Shown: positions 16,396 to 25,652, numbered from the stretch's first letter. The stretch: DNA of 52,114 bases from Amycolatopsis keratiniphila subsp. keratiniphila (GCF_001620365.2 NZ_LQMT02000003.1:61340-113453); one strand, 5' to 3'. Numbers and translations: made by a program. The notes: a model not told the origin generated them from the letters alone.

Positions 16396-17213
16396 GGCTT
16401 ACGCGCCACCCCGCCGAGCGACGTGAAGTTCACGGGCGAAAGCGGGGTGAAGCGCGGGCCGTCCGGCCACCACAGGTGCGGGTACGTCAGCCCGGGCTCC
16501 ATGAGGTCGAGTCCTTCGAAGAACGACTCGATCTCGTCACGCGTGCGGTACAGCGTGTCCAGCCCCGTGCCGTTGAAGCGCTTCTCGAGCGCCGTCGCGA
16601 CGTCGGCGGCTTCGGAGCCGTCGGCGGGGTTGTGCTGGTGCAGCAGCGCGACGAACGAGCCCGGGGCCAGCGCGTCGACGTAGGCGCGGACGATCTTCCG
16701 TGCCTCGTCGAGGTCCTGGAGGTGATGGACGATCGCGCACAGGACCAGCCCGACGGGCCGCTCGAAGTCCAGCCGGTGGGTGCGGGCGAGTTGCTCGACG
16801 ACCTCGGCCGGTTCGGTCAGGTCCGCGGCGACCATATGCGCGAAGTCGTTCGCCGCGAGCAACGCGCGGCCATGCGCCTGCACCACCGGATCCCGGTCGA
16901 CGTAGACGACCTGCGCCTCGGGGTTGTACCGCTGCGCGACCTGGTGCGTGTTGTCCATGCTCGGGAAGCCGGAGCCGAGGTCGAGGAACTGGTCGATGCC
17001 TTCCTGATCGGTCAGGTAGCGCACGGTCCGCACCAGCCAGTGCCGGACCTCCTTGGCCATCGTCCGCGCGTCCGGCGAGATCTCCAGGATCTGGCGCAGC
17101 GCCACCCTGTCGGCCTCGTAGTTGTCCTGGCCGCCCATGAGCGCGTCGAAGACCCTCGCGATGCTCGGCCGGTCGAAATCGACGGGCACGAACGGGCGCT
17201 GGTCCGCTGACAT
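16392..17213 (-). CDS. DUF574 (S-adenosyl methyltransferase) family protein
   Basis: The 273-residue protein matches the large actinobacterial PF04672 family. It has RPSIARVFDALMGGQDNYEADR near the start and FLDLGSGFPSMDNTHQVAQ as the SAM-binding region. VVYVDRDPVV and an acidic VLCAIVHHLQD loop follow. These proteins have the methyltransferase fold but mostly unknown substrates. The ATG at 17213 follows GGTAGGTG; a GTG two codons upstream is the alternative. The gene ends against the small membrane protein. Confidence 0.88.
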   Translation of the reverse strand: MSADQRPFVPVDFDRPSIARVFDALMGGQDNYEADRVALRQILEISPDARTMAKEVRHWLVRTVRYLTDQEGIDQFLDLGSGFPSMDNTHQVAQRYNPEAQVVYVDRDPVVQAHGRALLAANDFAHMVAADLTEPAEVVEQLARTHRLDFERPVGLVLCAIVHHLQDLDEARKIVRAYVDALAPGSFVALLHQHNPADGSEAADVATALEKRFNGTGLDTLYRTRDEIESFFEGLDLMEPGLTYPHLWWPDGPRFTPLSPVNFTSLGGVARKP

Positions 17214-17301
17214 GGGCACCTACCGGGGTAACTCGGTTTGGACGCGTTCAGCGTAGGTCATCGGCTTCACCGCGCGTAAGCGGATGAGCGGTGAGGGTGA
17301 A

Positions 17302-17892
17302 TTATTCCTCCGAAGAGCCGAAACTGGATTTCGCTGTTGTCACGCCGACCCAGCGTTCGGCCTTCATCCCCACCGCCCGCGCACCGTCCACATTGGACTG
17401 ACGATCGTCGAAGAACAGGCAGTCGCCCGGTTCGGCGCCGAGTTCGGCGAGCAGGATCCGATAGATCTTCGCGTCGGGCTTCATGCAGCCGAGGTCGCCG
17501 GAGAAGAGCTTCACCCGGAACAGCTTCGCCCACTCCTGCTCGCGAACCCAGCGGCCGAAGGTGGACGACGCGTTCGAGAGCAGCGCGAGCGCCGCGCCTG
17601 CTTCGTGCAGCCCTTCCAGGAGTTCGAGGACGTCCGGTTCGAGATGCGTCCAGCCCTCGACGTCGATGCGGGTCAGTTCGTCGGCGAACGCCTTGTCGAC
17701 CGGGACGTTCAGCGCGCGGCCGACGTTCTGCCAGTACTCGAGGTCCGAGCCGCCGGAGTCGTACTGGACCCGCTCGGCCCAGTAGTGCGGTTCGAAGTCG
17801 GCGACGTCGAGGTCGAAGGCCTTGGCCAGGGTCGGCAGCGCGTCGGTGTGCTCGCTGATGACGTCGCCGTAGTCGAAGACGATCCAGTTCAT
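17302..17892 (-). CDS. HAD family phosphatase (YihX-like)
   Basis: The 196-residue protein shows the four HAD motifs: nucleophile Asp7 in VFDYGDVI, Ser/Asn in LLSNASSTF, Lys in GCMKPDAKIY and the acidic pair in FFDDRQSNVDGA. The second Asp of the usual DxD is replaced by Gly, as in YihX-type sugar phosphatases, so sugar phosphate or nucleotide substrates are likely. The ATG at 17892 lies 2 bases past the stop of the threonine aldolase gene on the same strand, so the two are co-transcribed. Much longer frames in this region are shadows. Confidence 0.88.
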   Translation of the reverse strand: MNWIVFDYGDVISEHTDALPTLAKAFDLDVADFEPHYWAERVQYDSGGSDLEYWQNVGRALNVPVDKAFADELTRIDVEGWTHLEPDVLELLEGLHEAGAALALLSNASSTFGRWVREQEWAKLFRVKLFSGDLGCMKPDAKIYRILLAELGAEPGDCLFFDDRQSNVDGARAVGMKAERWVGVTTAKSSFGSSEE

Positions 17893-17894
17893 GT

Positions 17895-18923
17895 TCAGCC
17901 CCCGGTCTTGATGCGTTGAAGGGTTTCTTCGATGTCCGCGGCGGAAAGGTCCCGGTGCGCCACGAACCGGATCCGGCCCGAGCTGGGCAGCGTCAAGATC
18001 CCGAGCCCGGCCAGCCACGCCAGCCGTCCTTCGAGGTCCGGTGCGGTGACCTGCACGATGTTGGTCTCGGGAGTGTTGACCTCCCAGCCGTGCTCGGCGA
18101 ACCCGGCCGCGAGCCGGGTCGCGTTCTCGTGTGTTTCGGCGAGGTCGCCGATGCGGTCCAGCGCGACCATGCAGGCCGCGGCCAGCACGCCGGCCTGGCG
18201 GACGCCGCCGCCGAGCATCTGGCGCATCCGCCGCGCCTTCTCGACGAACTCCTCGCTGCCGGCCACCACCGAGCCGACGGGCGCGCCGAGTCCCTTCGAG
18301 AAGCACGCGGACACGGTGTCGACGCCGACCGTGAGCGCCGCGGGCGGGACCTCCAGCGCGACCGACGCGTGCCAGATCCGGGCGCCGTCGAGGTGCACGG
18401 TCAGCCCGGCCTCCTTCGCCACCGCGACCAGCTGGGCGTGTTCGTCGGGCGGGGTGACCGCGCCGCCCGCCGTGTTGTGCGTGTTCTCCAGGCACAACAG
18501 CGGGGTGCGCAGCGCGTAGTACGGCCCGCGCGGGACGCCGATCGCGGCCGAAAGCGTCTCCGGCGTCGGCCGTCCGGGCCCGGCGTCGTGCTCCAGCGGC
18601 TCCGGCATGCCGCCCGCGAGCCACGCGGCGGAACCGAGCTCGTCGGTGATGACGTGCGACCCCCGCGGCGCGAGGAACCGATCGCCACGCTGGAGATGGA
18701 TGCTCAGCGCGATCAGGTTCGCCATGGTCCCGGACGGGGTCCAGAGCGCGGCGGGCATGCCGAGGAGTTTCGCGGCGCGCTGTTCGAGCGCGGAGACGGT
18801 CGGGTCACCGTCGAGGACGTTGTCGCCGACCTCGGCCTTCGCCATGGCCTGGCGCATGACGTCGTCGGGGCGGGTGACGGTGTCGGAGCGGAAATCGAGC
18901 AGCGGGAGAGAGCGCGAGGTCAC
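17895..18923 (-). CDS. Low-specificity threonine aldolase
   Basis: The 342-residue PLP enzyme begins with LDFRSDTVTRPDD, the hallmark of the threonine aldolase family. It has LCLENTHNTAGGAV and the PLP-lysine motif ACFSKGLGAPVGS. It cleaves L-threonine or allo-threonine to glycine and acetaldehyde; related beta-hydroxy amino acid substrates are possible. Length is typical. The GTG at 18923 was chosen from the conserved N terminus. It forms an operon with the HAD phosphatase and is divergent from the sigma factor gene. Confidence 0.92.
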   Translation of the reverse strand: MTSRSLPLLDFRSDTVTRPDDVMRQAMAKAEVGDNVLDGDPTVSALEQRAAKLLGMPAALWTPSGTMANLIALSIHLQRGDRFLAPRGSHVITDELGSAAWLAGGMPEPLEHDAGPGRPTPETLSAAIGVPRGPYYALRTPLLCLENTHNTAGGAVTPPDEHAQLVAVAKEAGLTVHLDGARIWHASVALEVPPAALTVGVDTVSACFSKGLGAPVGSVVAGSEEFVEKARRMRQMLGGGVRQAGVLAAACMVALDRIGDLAETHENATRLAAGFAEHGWEVNTPETNIVQVTAPDLEGRLAWLAGLGILTLPSSGRIRFVAHRDLSAADIEETLQRIKTGG

Positions 18924-19058
18924 GGTACGATCACATCACATCGACGGGCCCGCGATGAATCTCGTCCCCGGCTGGTCCGCCGCGCCCGCTCATGCAACCG
19001 TGGACGCCCCCGGTTCCGTCCTACCCACCGACGAGGCAAGAGCGGAGACAATAACCGC

Positions 19059-19577
19059 GTGAACCAGCGCGACGAACAAGAATTCGCGGAGTACTTCGCC
19101 GCGAAGCGGGACTCCGTGCGCAGGACCGCGTACATGCTCTGCGGTGACTGGCATCGTGCGGACGATCTCGCGCAGACGGCGTTCGTCGCGCTGCACCGGA
19201 GGTGGAAGAAGATCAGAGAACGGGCGGCGACCGACGCCTACGTGCGGAAGACGCTGGTCAGGGCGGCCATCGACGAGTCGAGGCGGCCGTGGCGGCGGGA
19301 GTGGCAGACCGAAGAGCTGCCCGAACCGCCGCAGGACGGCTTCGACCTCGGCGAACAGGTCGTCACCAGGGAAGACCTGCTGGCCGCGTTGCGCGAAGTG
19401 CCCCCGAAGCAGCGGGCCGTGCTGGTGCTCAGGTTCTTCGAGGGGCTTGATGTCGGCGCGGCGGCGAAGGCGCTGGGCTGCAGCGAAGGGAACGTGAAGA
19501 GCCAGACCGCGCGCGGGCTGGCGAATCTCAGGCAGGTCATGGAGAAGGAGGAGGTGGCACGGGATGGACGAGAATGA
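19059..19577 (+). CDS. SigE-family ECF RNA polymerase sigma factor
   Basis: The 172-residue protein has region 2 (FAEYFAAKRDSVRRTAYMLC followed by DLAQTAFVALHRRW) and region 4 (LREVPPKQRAVLVLRFFEG and LGCSEGNVKSQTARGL). It belongs to the actinobacterial SigE-fam_strep type and lacks regions 1 and 3. The GTG at 19059 follows GGAG and gives the standard N terminus; the long frame running back to 17916 is antisense to other genes. It overlaps the next gene, its probable anti-sigma factor, by 14 bases. Confidence 0.93.
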   Translation: MNQRDEQEFAEYFAAKRDSVRRTAYMLCGDWHRADDLAQTAFVALHRRWKKIRERAATDAYVRKTLVRAAIDESRRPWRREWQTEELPEPPQDGFDLGEQVVTREDLLAALREVPPKQRAVLVLRFFEGLDVGAAAKALGCSEGNVKSQTARGLANLRQVMEKEEVARDGRE

Positions 19578-20265
19578 CCTGAAGGCGTTGTTCCGTGACG
19601 CCCCCGGCGACGCGCCGTCGCCGACCTTCGACACCGCCGACGTGGTCCGCGCCTCGAAACGCGCCACCGCTCGACGCCGAAACGGTATCGCGGTGGCCTG
19701 TAGTGCGGTGGTTTTGGTGCTGGCCGGGGTGGGCATGTTCGGCGTGCTCGGCGGAACCGACTTCGAACTGGGGACCGCGGCCAAATCCGATCAGGAAGCG
19801 GCGTCCGCGGGGCAACCCGGGGCGGCGTCCGCACGTCCTCAGGACGGGGAGTCCTCGAACTTCTCGAACCCGCCGCCTCAGCAGGGGGGCGGCGGATCAG
19901 AGAAGACCGGCCCATTGGTGGCCGAAGGCACCTACGGGTGCGACCAGGTGGACCGGGAGCTCGCCACCGCCCTCGCTGGCGAGCTCCCGGTCCCCGTGGA
20001 TGTCGCCAAGTCGACGCCCGGCGACATCTGTACGACGGGAGCCAGGTCCGCGGGGTTCCAGGTGCCGGGCGGCACGGTCTCCGCGGCGGTCTACCCGGCG
20101 GGCTCATCCGTCCCGGTGATGCCCACCGGAGCGGCCGAGGCGCGGCGGACCACCGCCAAGGGGTCGCTCGTGGTCGTGGTGAGCCTCGGCGACGGCTCCG
20201 GCAGGCCCGCCCTTCCCGAGTCCGACGTCGACAGGCTGGTCGGCGTGCTCGCCGCCCGTTACTGA
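19564..20265 (+). CDS. Membrane protein, probable anti-sigma factor
   Basis: The 233-residue protein has a short cytoplasmic N terminus (MDENDLKALFRDAPGDAP) and one transmembrane helix at about residues 41-62. A disordered Pro/Gly/Ser linker leads to an extracytoplasmic domain with two cysteines. There is no zinc HxxxCxxC motif, so it is not a ZAS-type anti-sigma. Its start lies within the sigma gene, and membrane proteins in this position commonly restrain SigE-type sigma factors. The assignment is from context. A strong GGAGG site precedes the ATG. Confidence 0.7.
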   Translation: MDENDLKALFRDAPGDAPSPTFDTADVVRASKRATARRRNGIAVACSAVVLVLAGVGMFGVLGGTDFELGTAAKSDQEAASAGQPGAASARPQDGESSNFSNPPPQQGGGGSEKTGPLVAEGTYGCDQVDRELATALAGELPVPVDVAKSTPGDICTTGARSAGFQVPGGTVSAAVYPAGSSVPVMPTGAAEARRTTAKGSLVVVVSLGDGSGRPALPESDVDRLVGVLAARY

Positions 20266-20288
20266 CCGAGCTGGCAAAATAGCCCGCC

Positions 20289-20882
20289 ATGACCGCCGCA
20301 GCGACCACACCGAAGGGTGAGCGACGCCGTGCCGAGCTGATCGAGGCCGCCTCGTCGCTCCTGGCCGAGGGCGGGTTCGACGCCGTGCGGCATCGTGCGG
20401 TCGCCGAGCGGGCCGGCCTGCCGCTCGCTTCGACGACGTACTACTTCGACTCGCTGGAAGAACTGGTCACCGCCGCGGTGGAGCATCACGCGAAAGTCGA
20501 GCTGGAGGACGGGAGGCAGCGTCTCGACGAGCTGGCGACCCGCAATCGCGGCGTCGAGGCCACCGTCGACCTGGTGCTGGACATGCTCCTCGGCCCGCTT
20601 CGCCCCGATCGCGAGGCCGACGCCGAAGCGGTCCTCCTGCGCTACGAACGCCTCGTCGGGACAGGGCGCCGTCCGTACCTTCGTCCCCTGATGCGGACGC
20701 TGTCCGCGCAGCTGTACGAGCTGCTCCACGAGATCTTCGCGCGCTCCGGCACTCCTGTGGACGCCACCGAACTGGAGCGGCTCGTCGCCCTGGTCGACGG
20801 TGCCGTGGTCAACGCGCTCATCGAGGTCGACCCGGAGCCGAGGGCCGCCGCCGCGCGCATGCTCCAGGCGGCCCTCGCCTAG
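20289..20882 (+). CDS. TetR/AcrR family transcriptional regulator
   Basis: The 197-residue protein has an N-terminal TetR helix-turn-helix (RRAELIEAASSLLAEGGF, then VAERAGLPLASTTYYFDSLEEL) and a helical ligand-binding C-terminal half. It lies only 19 bases upstream of purB on the same strand, as a small regulator gene also does in mycobacteria as far as remembered. Whether it controls purB is not shown. The ATG has no clear ribosome site. Confidence 0.9.
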   Translation: MTAAATTPKGERRRAELIEAASSLLAEGGFDAVRHRAVAERAGLPLASTTYYFDSLEELVTAAVEHHAKVELEDGRQRLDELATRNRGVEATVDLVLDMLLGPLRPDREADAEAVLLRYERLVGTGRRPYLRPLMRTLSAQLYELLHEIFARSGTPVDATELERLVALVDGAVVNALIEVDPEPRAAAARMLQAALA

Positions 20883-20889
20883 CGCCGGT

Positions 20890-20895
20890 TAGTCT
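20890..20895 (+). promoter_or_regulatory. -10-like TAGTCT just upstream of purB
   Basis: TAGTCT ends 6 bases before the GTG of purB and no ribosome site intervenes. The layout matches purC and is one base shorter than purD and purL. Confidence 0.5.
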
Positions 20896-20901
20896 GGCCG
20901 C

Positions 20902-22332
20902 GTGACGGACAAGCCCCGCATCCCCAACGTGCTCGCCGGCCGCTACGCCTCGCCTGAGCTGGTCGAACTCTGGTCCCCGGAACGCAAGGTCGTGCTGGAG
21001 CGCGAGCTCTGGCTCGCCGTGCTCCGCGCGCAGGCCGACCTCGGCGTCGAGGTACCGGACGGTGTCGTCGCCGACTACGAACGCGTCCTGGAGCAGGTCG
21101 ACCTCGACTCGATCGCCGCGCGCGAGCGGGTCACCCGGCACGACGTGAAGGCCCGCATCGAGGAGTTCAACGCGCTCGCCGGGCACGAGCACGTCCACAA
21201 GGGCATGACGTCGCGGGACCTCACCGAGAACGTCGAGCAGCTGCAGGTGCTGCGCTCGCTGGAGCTGGTGCGCGGCCGCGTCGGCGCGGTGCTGGCCCGG
21301 CTCACCGCGATCGCGGTCGAGCACGCCGACACGGTGATGGCAGGCCGTTCGCACAACGTCGCCGCGCAGGCGACGACCCTGGGCAAGCGGTTCGCCACCG
21401 CCGCCGACGAATTGCTGGTCGCCTTCGACCGGCTCGAAAACCTCATCGGCCGCTACCCGCTGCGCGGGATCAAGGGCCCGGTCGGCACCGCGCAGGACAT
21501 GCTCGACCTGCTCGGCGACGAGTCCACTTTGGACGAACTGGAGTCGCGGGTCGCGGCCCACCTCGGCTTCGAGAACGTGTTCACCAGCGTCGGCCAGGTG
21601 TACCCGCGTTCGCTCGACTTCGATGTGCTGTCCACCGTCGTCCAGCTCGCGGCCGCCCCGTCGAGCCTGGCGAAGACGATCCGCCTGATGGCCGGCCACG
21701 AGCTGGTCACCGAGGGCTTCAAGCCCGGCCAGGTCGGCTCGTCGGCCATGCCGCACAAGATGAACACCCGTTCGTGCGAGCGGGTCAACGGGCTCGCCGT
21801 GGTGCTGCGCGGCTACCTGTCGATGATCGGCGAACTCGCCGGCGACCAGTGGAACGAAGGCGACGTGTCCGACTCCGTCGTCCGCCGGGTCGCGCTGCCC
21901 GACGCGTTCTTCGCGCTCGACGGTCTGCTGGAGACCTTCCTCACTGTGCTGGCCGAGTTCGGCGCCTTCCCGGCGGTCATCGGACGTGAGCTCGATCGCT
22001 ATCTGCCGTTCCTCGCGACCACCAAGGTGCTCATGGCCTCGGTCCGCGCGGGCGTCGGGCGTGAAACCGCTCACGAGGCGATCAAGGAGAACGCCGTCGG
22101 CGTCGCGCTCGCGATGCGGGAGCAGGGGCTGGCCGAGAACGACCTCCTCGACCGGCTCGCCGCCGACGAGCGCATCCCGCTCGACCGCGGTGAGCTGGAC
22201 AAACTCCTCGCCGACCGCATCTCGTTCACCGGTGTCGCGCCCCGTCAGGTGGCCGCGATCGCGTCCCGCGTCGAGGCCATTCTGGAGCGTTTCCCGGAGG
22301 CGGCGAACTACTCGCCGGCGCCGATTCTCTGA
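20902..22332 (+). CDS. purB: Adenylosuccinate lyase
   Basis: The 476-residue enzyme of the fumarase/aspartase superfamily acts twice in purine synthesis, cleaving SAICAR to AICAR and adenylosuccinate to AMP. The superfamily signature GSSAMPHKMN is present, along with AGRSHNVAAQ and the RHDVKARIEEF region. Length and the N-terminal NVLAGRYASPELVELWSPE are typical of actinobacterial PurB. A hairpin directly follows the stop. The GTG start is supported by this N terminus. Confidence 0.98.
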   Translation: MTDKPRIPNVLAGRYASPELVELWSPERKVVLERELWLAVLRAQADLGVEVPDGVVADYERVLEQVDLDSIAARERVTRHDVKARIEEFNALAGHEHVHKGMTSRDLTENVEQLQVLRSLELVRGRVGAVLARLTAIAVEHADTVMAGRSHNVAAQATTLGKRFATAADELLVAFDRLENLIGRYPLRGIKGPVGTAQDMLDLLGDESTLDELESRVAAHLGFENVFTSVGQVYPRSLDFDVLSTVVQLAAAPSSLAKTIRLMAGHELVTEGFKPGQVGSSAMPHKMNTRSCERVNGLAVVLRGYLSMIGELAGDQWNEGDVSDSVVRRVALPDAFFALDGLLETFLTVLAEFGAFPAVIGRELDRYLPFLATTKVLMASVRAGVGRETAHEAIKENAVGVALAMREQGLAENDLLDRLAADERIPLDRGELDKLLADRISFTGVAPRQVAAIASRVEAILERFPEAANYSPAPIL

Positions 22333-22333
22333 C

Positions 22334-22365
22334 CTGTGAGCAGCCCCACCACGGGGCGTTCACAG
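22334..22365 (+). terminator. Hairpin after purB
   Basis: An outer stem CTGTGA/TCACAG (22334-22339 and 22360-22365) and an inner stem GCCCC/GGGGC (22343-22347 and 22353-22357) form a hairpin one base after the purB stop codon. There is no T-run, as is common for actinobacterial terminators. Confidence 0.6.
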
Positions 22366-22377
22366 AGTGAGACGAAG

Positions 22378-22405
22378 TTACTCGATCGGGCGAAATGCCT
22401 AATCT
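22378..22405 (+). promoter_or_regulatory. Probable promoter of the ABC importer operon
   Basis: TTACTC (22378-22383) and TAATCT (22400-22405) lie 16 bases apart. They would start a transcript with a leader of about 85 bases that includes the hairpin at 22424. CGATCG occurs both in the spacer and just after the -10. Confidence 0.4.
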
Positions 22406-22423
22406 CGATCGCTGAACCCGGAG

Positions 22424-22452
22424 CGCCAGGCGGCCCATGAGGCGGCCTGGCG
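22424..22452 (+). terminator. Leader hairpin before the ABC importer genes
   Basis: CGCCAGGC (22424-22431) pairs perfectly with GCCTGGCG (22445-22452), followed by TGTTTGTAT. It lies between the probable promoter and the first binding-protein gene, so it could act as an attenuator. No known riboswitch was recognised. Confidence 0.45.
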
Positions 22453-22495
22453 TGTTTGTATCGCGCCTTGCGCGCCGACACCCACGGAAGAAGCG

Positions 22496-23323
22496 ATGAG
22501 ATCCACGCTGTCGAAAATCGTCGCCGTCGTCACGGCGGGAGCGGCCACCCTCGCCCTCGCCGCCTGCGGCTCCGGTGACGCGAGCACGACCGGCCAGAAG
22601 CTGCGGGTCGGCACCCTCACCGACGCGCCGCCGTCCATCTACCTGGAGAACGGCACCTTCACCGGCTACGACAACGAACTGCTGCGCGACATCGCGAAGC
22701 GCGAGGGCTTCGAGGTCGAGTTCGTCGGCACCGAGTTCGCCGGGCTGCTCGCCGCCGTCGCCACCAACAAGTTCGACATCGGCAGCTCCACGATCTCCAC
22801 CACCGAGGCCCGCAAGAAGACCGTCGCGTTCAGCAACGGCTACAGCACCGGGTTCACCTCGATCATCACCAAGAAGGGCGCGGGTCTCAAGGACGTCAGC
22901 GCCTTCAACGGCAAGCGGCTCGGCGTCGTGCAGGCGTCGGTGCAGGACGACTTCGCGACCGGCAAGGTGCCCGGCGCCAACGTCGTCCGCTTCCCCGACT
23001 ACAACGCCGGTTTCGCGCAGCTGAAGGGCGGCAGCCTCGACGGCTGGGTCGTGCCGAAGGACATCGGGCAGAAGTACATCGACCAGAACCCGGACCTGCG
23101 GCTGGAGTTCGGCTACACCGTCGAGACCAAGGACACGCCGTCCGCGTTCGCCGTCCGCAAGGACAACAAGGAACTGCTGAAGAAGCTCAACGACGGCCTC
23201 GCGAAGGCCGTGGCGGACGGCACCGTCGCCCGCCTGCACGCTCGGTTCTTCAAGACCGAGCCGCTGCCCAAGGAACTCGAACAGGGTGGCCCCGGCCTGC
23301 CCGTGCAGAACTCGGGGGTCTGA
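22496..23323 (+). CDS. ABC transporter substrate-binding lipoprotein 1 (amino acid type)
   Basis: The 275-residue protein has a lipoprotein signal ending in LALAACGSG, then the family-3 binding-protein fold: LRVGTLTDAPPSIYLENGTF, GYDNELLRDIA and KFDIGSSTIS. It delivers a small polar solute, probably an amino acid, to the permease encoded downstream. It is the most diverged of three tandem homologues; for example, it has WVVPKDIGQKY where the others have a DQA motif. A GGAAGAAG site precedes the ATG. Confidence 0.9.
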   Translation: MRSTLSKIVAVVTAGAATLALAACGSGDASTTGQKLRVGTLTDAPPSIYLENGTFTGYDNELLRDIAKREGFEVEFVGTEFAGLLAAVATNKFDIGSSTISTTEARKKTVAFSNGYSTGFTSIITKKGAGLKDVSAFNGKRLGVVQASVQDDFATGKVPGANVVRFPDYNAGFAQLKGGSLDGWVVPKDIGQKYIDQNPDLRLEFGYTVETKDTPSAFAVRKDNKELLKKLNDGLAKAVADGTVARLHARFFKTEPLPKELEQGGPGLPVQNSGV

Positions 23324-23328
23324 AAATC

Positions 23329-24102
23329 ATGAAGAAAACGCTGCTCGCCACGCTGGCCGCGGGCCTCGTCGCCGTGCTCGCCGCCTGCGGTGGTGGCGAG
23401 TCCGCCACCGAGAAGACCCTCCGCGTCGGGACGCTGAGCGACGCGCCGCCGAACATCTACGTCGAGAACGGCAACTACACCGGCTTCGACAACGAACTGC
23501 TGAAGGCCATCGCCGCCAAGCAGAACCTGAAGCTCGAGTTCGCGTCGACCGACTTCTCCTCGCTGCTGGGCCAGGTCGCGAACAACCAGTTCGACATCGG
23601 CAGCTCGGCCATCGCGCAGACCGACGAGCGCAAGAAGAACGTCGACTTCTCCAGCCCGTACAACTTCGAGGTCATGAGCATCCAGACCAAGGACGGCTCG
23701 CCGATCACCGAGGAGAAGGGCCTGTCCGGCAAGCGGGTCGCGGTCATCCAGGCGACCGTCGGCGACAAGTGGCTCACCTCGACGGTGCCCGACGCGCAGG
23801 CCGTCCGCTTCCCGGGATACGCCCCGGCGCTGGCCGCGCTGAAGAGCGGCGCCGTCGACGCCTACATCCTCGACCAGGCGATCGCCGAGACGAACGTCAA
23901 GGAGAGCGCCGACGCGAAGCTCAAGGTCGTCAAGTCCTTCACCACCGACGTGCCCCACGGCTTCGCGGTGAAGAAGGGCAACAGCGAGCTGCTCACCAAG
24001 ATCAACGAGGGCCTCAAGCAGGTCATCGCCGACGGCACCTGGGTCAAGCTGCACGAGAAGTTCCTGCCGACGGCCCCGGTCCCGGACCAGTTCAAGGCGT
24101 GA
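23329..24102 (+). CDS. ABC transporter substrate-binding lipoprotein 2
   Basis: The 257-residue lipoprotein has lipobox VLAACGGG. It shares almost the whole layout of the third copy: [59 protein letters not shown] and VPHGFAVKKGN. It begins 5 bases after the first copy and is followed 8 bases later by the third. The close likeness of copies 2 and 3 points to a recent duplication, though each keeps its own pocket-region differences. Confidence 0.9.
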   Translation: MKKTLLATLAAGLVAVLAACGGGESATEKTLRVGTLSDAPPNIYVENGNYTGFDNELLKAIAAKQNLKLEFASTDFSSLLGQVANNQFDIGSSAIAQTDERKKNVDFSSPYNFEVMSIQTKDGSPITEEKGLSGKRVAVIQATVGDKWLTSTVPDAQAVRFPGYAPALAALKSGAVDAYILDQAIAETNVKESADAKLKVVKSFTTDVPHGFAVKKGNSELLTKINEGLKQVIADGTWVKLHEKFLPTAPVPDQFKA

Positions 24103-24110
24103 GGATCACG

Positions 24111-24893
24111 ATGAAGAAGTCACTCGCCGCCGCCGTCAGCGCCGCCCTCGTGGCGGTGCTGACGGCGTGCGGCGGCGGTGAGGACGCCGGCGGGAAAACC
24201 CTTCGCGTCGGCACTCTCAGCGACTCGAAACCCAACGCCTATCAGGAAAACGGCGTGTTCACCGGGTTCGACAACGAGCTGCTGAAGGCCATCGCCGCGC
24301 ACCAGAACCTGAAACTCGAATTCGTCTCCACGGAGTTCTCGGCGCTGCTCGGCCAGGTCGCCACCGGCAAGTTCGACATCGGCAGCTCGGGGATCTCGCA
24401 GACCGACGAACGCCGCAAGACCGTCGACTTCTCGGCGCCGTACAACTACCAGTCGCTCGGCATCGAGACCCGCGAGGGCGTCGCGATCACCGATGAGAAC
24501 TCCTTGGCGGGCAAGCGGATCGGCGTCGTCCAGGGCACGGTGTCGGACAGCTGGCTGGCGGCCAACGCGCCCACCGCGCAGGCGGTGAAGTTCCCGCAGG
24601 ACGCCGCCGCCCTCGCCGCGCTGAAGTCGGGCGCGATCGACGGCGCGATCTTCGACCAGGCGACCGCCGAGGACTACGCGGCGAAGAACCCGGACGCGAA
24701 ACTCAAGGTGGTCAAGGCGATCACCACGACGATCCCGCACGGTTTCGCGGTCAGGAAGGGCAACACCGAGTTGGCGGGCAAGATCAACGCCGGGCTCAAG
24801 GCGGTCATCGCCGACGGGACCTGGGAAAGGGTGCATCAGCGGTTCGAGCCGAACGCGCCGGTGCCCGCGGAGTTCAAGGCCGGGCAGAAGTAA
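24111..24893 (+). CDS. ABC transporter substrate-binding lipoprotein 3
   Basis: The 260-residue lipoprotein has lipobox VLTACGGG. It matches copy 2 over its full length, with [21 protein letters not shown] and [13 protein letters not shown]. The start at 24111 follows GAGGATCACG; the longer frame upstream is an out-of-frame reading of copies 1 and 2. Its stop codon abuts the GTG of the permease gene, so translation of the two is coupled. Confidence 0.9.
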   Translation: MKKSLAAAVSAALVAVLTACGGGEDAGGKTLRVGTLSDSKPNAYQENGVFTGFDNELLKAIAAHQNLKLEFVSTEFSALLGQVATGKFDIGSSGISQTDERRKTVDFSAPYNYQSLGIETREGVAITDENSLAGKRIGVVQGTVSDSWLAANAPTAQAVKFPQDAAALAALKSGAIDGAIFDQATAEDYAAKNPDAKLKVVKAITTTIPHGFAVRKGNTELAGKINAGLKAVIADGTWERVHQRFEPNAPVPAEFKAGQK

Positions 24894-25652
24894 GTGGACG
24901 ATTTCCTCAACACCTTCCTGAACTGGGAGTACATCTGGGAGGTCTTCCCCGACCTTCTCGGGACCGGCCTGCTGAACACGCTGATCCTTTCGGTGTTCTC
25001 GGCACTGATCGGCACCGTGCTCGGCATGCTGCTGGCCACGATGGGCCTGTCCAGCAAGGCGTGGCTGCGCTGGCCCGCCCGGGTGTACACCGACATCTTC
25101 CGCGGCCTGCCCGCGATCCTGACCATCCTGGTGATCGGGCAGGGCGGCGGGATCCTCATCCCGTCGCTGTCGCGGAACCCTTACCCGCTGGGCATTCTGG
25201 CGCTGAGCCTGATCGCGGCCGCCTACATCGGCGAGATCTTCCGCGCCGGTATCCAGAGTGTCGAAAAAGGACAGATGGAGGCCAGTCGCGCGCTGGGCAT
25301 GAGCTACACCAAGGCGATGACGCTCGTCGTCATCCCGCAGGGCGTGCGGCGCGTGCTGCCCGCGCTGGTGAACCAGTTCATCGCGCTGGTCAAGGACTCC
25401 AGCCTGGTGTACTTCCTCGGCTTCCTCGCCGAGCAGCGCGACCTGTTCCGCATCGGGCAGGATCTCGCGGCGAACACCGGGAACCTGTCGCCGCTGGTCG
25501 CGGCGGGTGCGGTGTATCTGGTGATCACCGTGCCGCTGACCCATCTGGTCAACTACATCGACAAGAAGCTGCGCACCGGCAAGAAGATCCGGGTCGACGA
25601 CGAGGGCGGCGAGCCGGAACTCCTGAACACCGGAAAGGTGCCGATGCCATGA
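24894..25652 (+). CDS. ABC transporter permease, amino acid type (HisM/GlnP family)
   Basis: The 252-residue membrane protein has about five transmembrane helices. It has the cytoplasmic EAA loop [36 protein letters not shown], of which EASRALG and IPQ are the key residues. [15 protein letters not shown] and SLVYFLGF are typical of polar amino acid permeases. It is the only permease for three binding proteins, so they must share it or one may be regulatory. The GTG directly follows the stop of copy 3. Confidence 0.93.
   Translation: MDDFLNTFLNWEYIWEVFPDLLGTGLLNTLILSVFSALIGTVLGMLLATMGLSSKAWLRWPARVYTDIFRGLPAILTILVIGQGGGILIPSLSRNPYPLGILALSLIAAAYIGEIFRAGIQSVEKGQMEASRALGMSYTKAMTLVVIPQGVRRVLPALVNQFIALVKDSSLVYFLGFLAEQRDLFRIGQDLAANTGNLSPLVAAGAVYLVITVPLTHLVNYIDKKLRTGKKIRVDDEGGEPELLNTGKVPMP

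Noticed and set aside
22406..22495. Known riboswitch in the leader of the ABC importer operon
   Set aside because: No conserved core of SAM, lysine, glycine or other familiar riboswitches could be matched; only a simple hairpin is visible.
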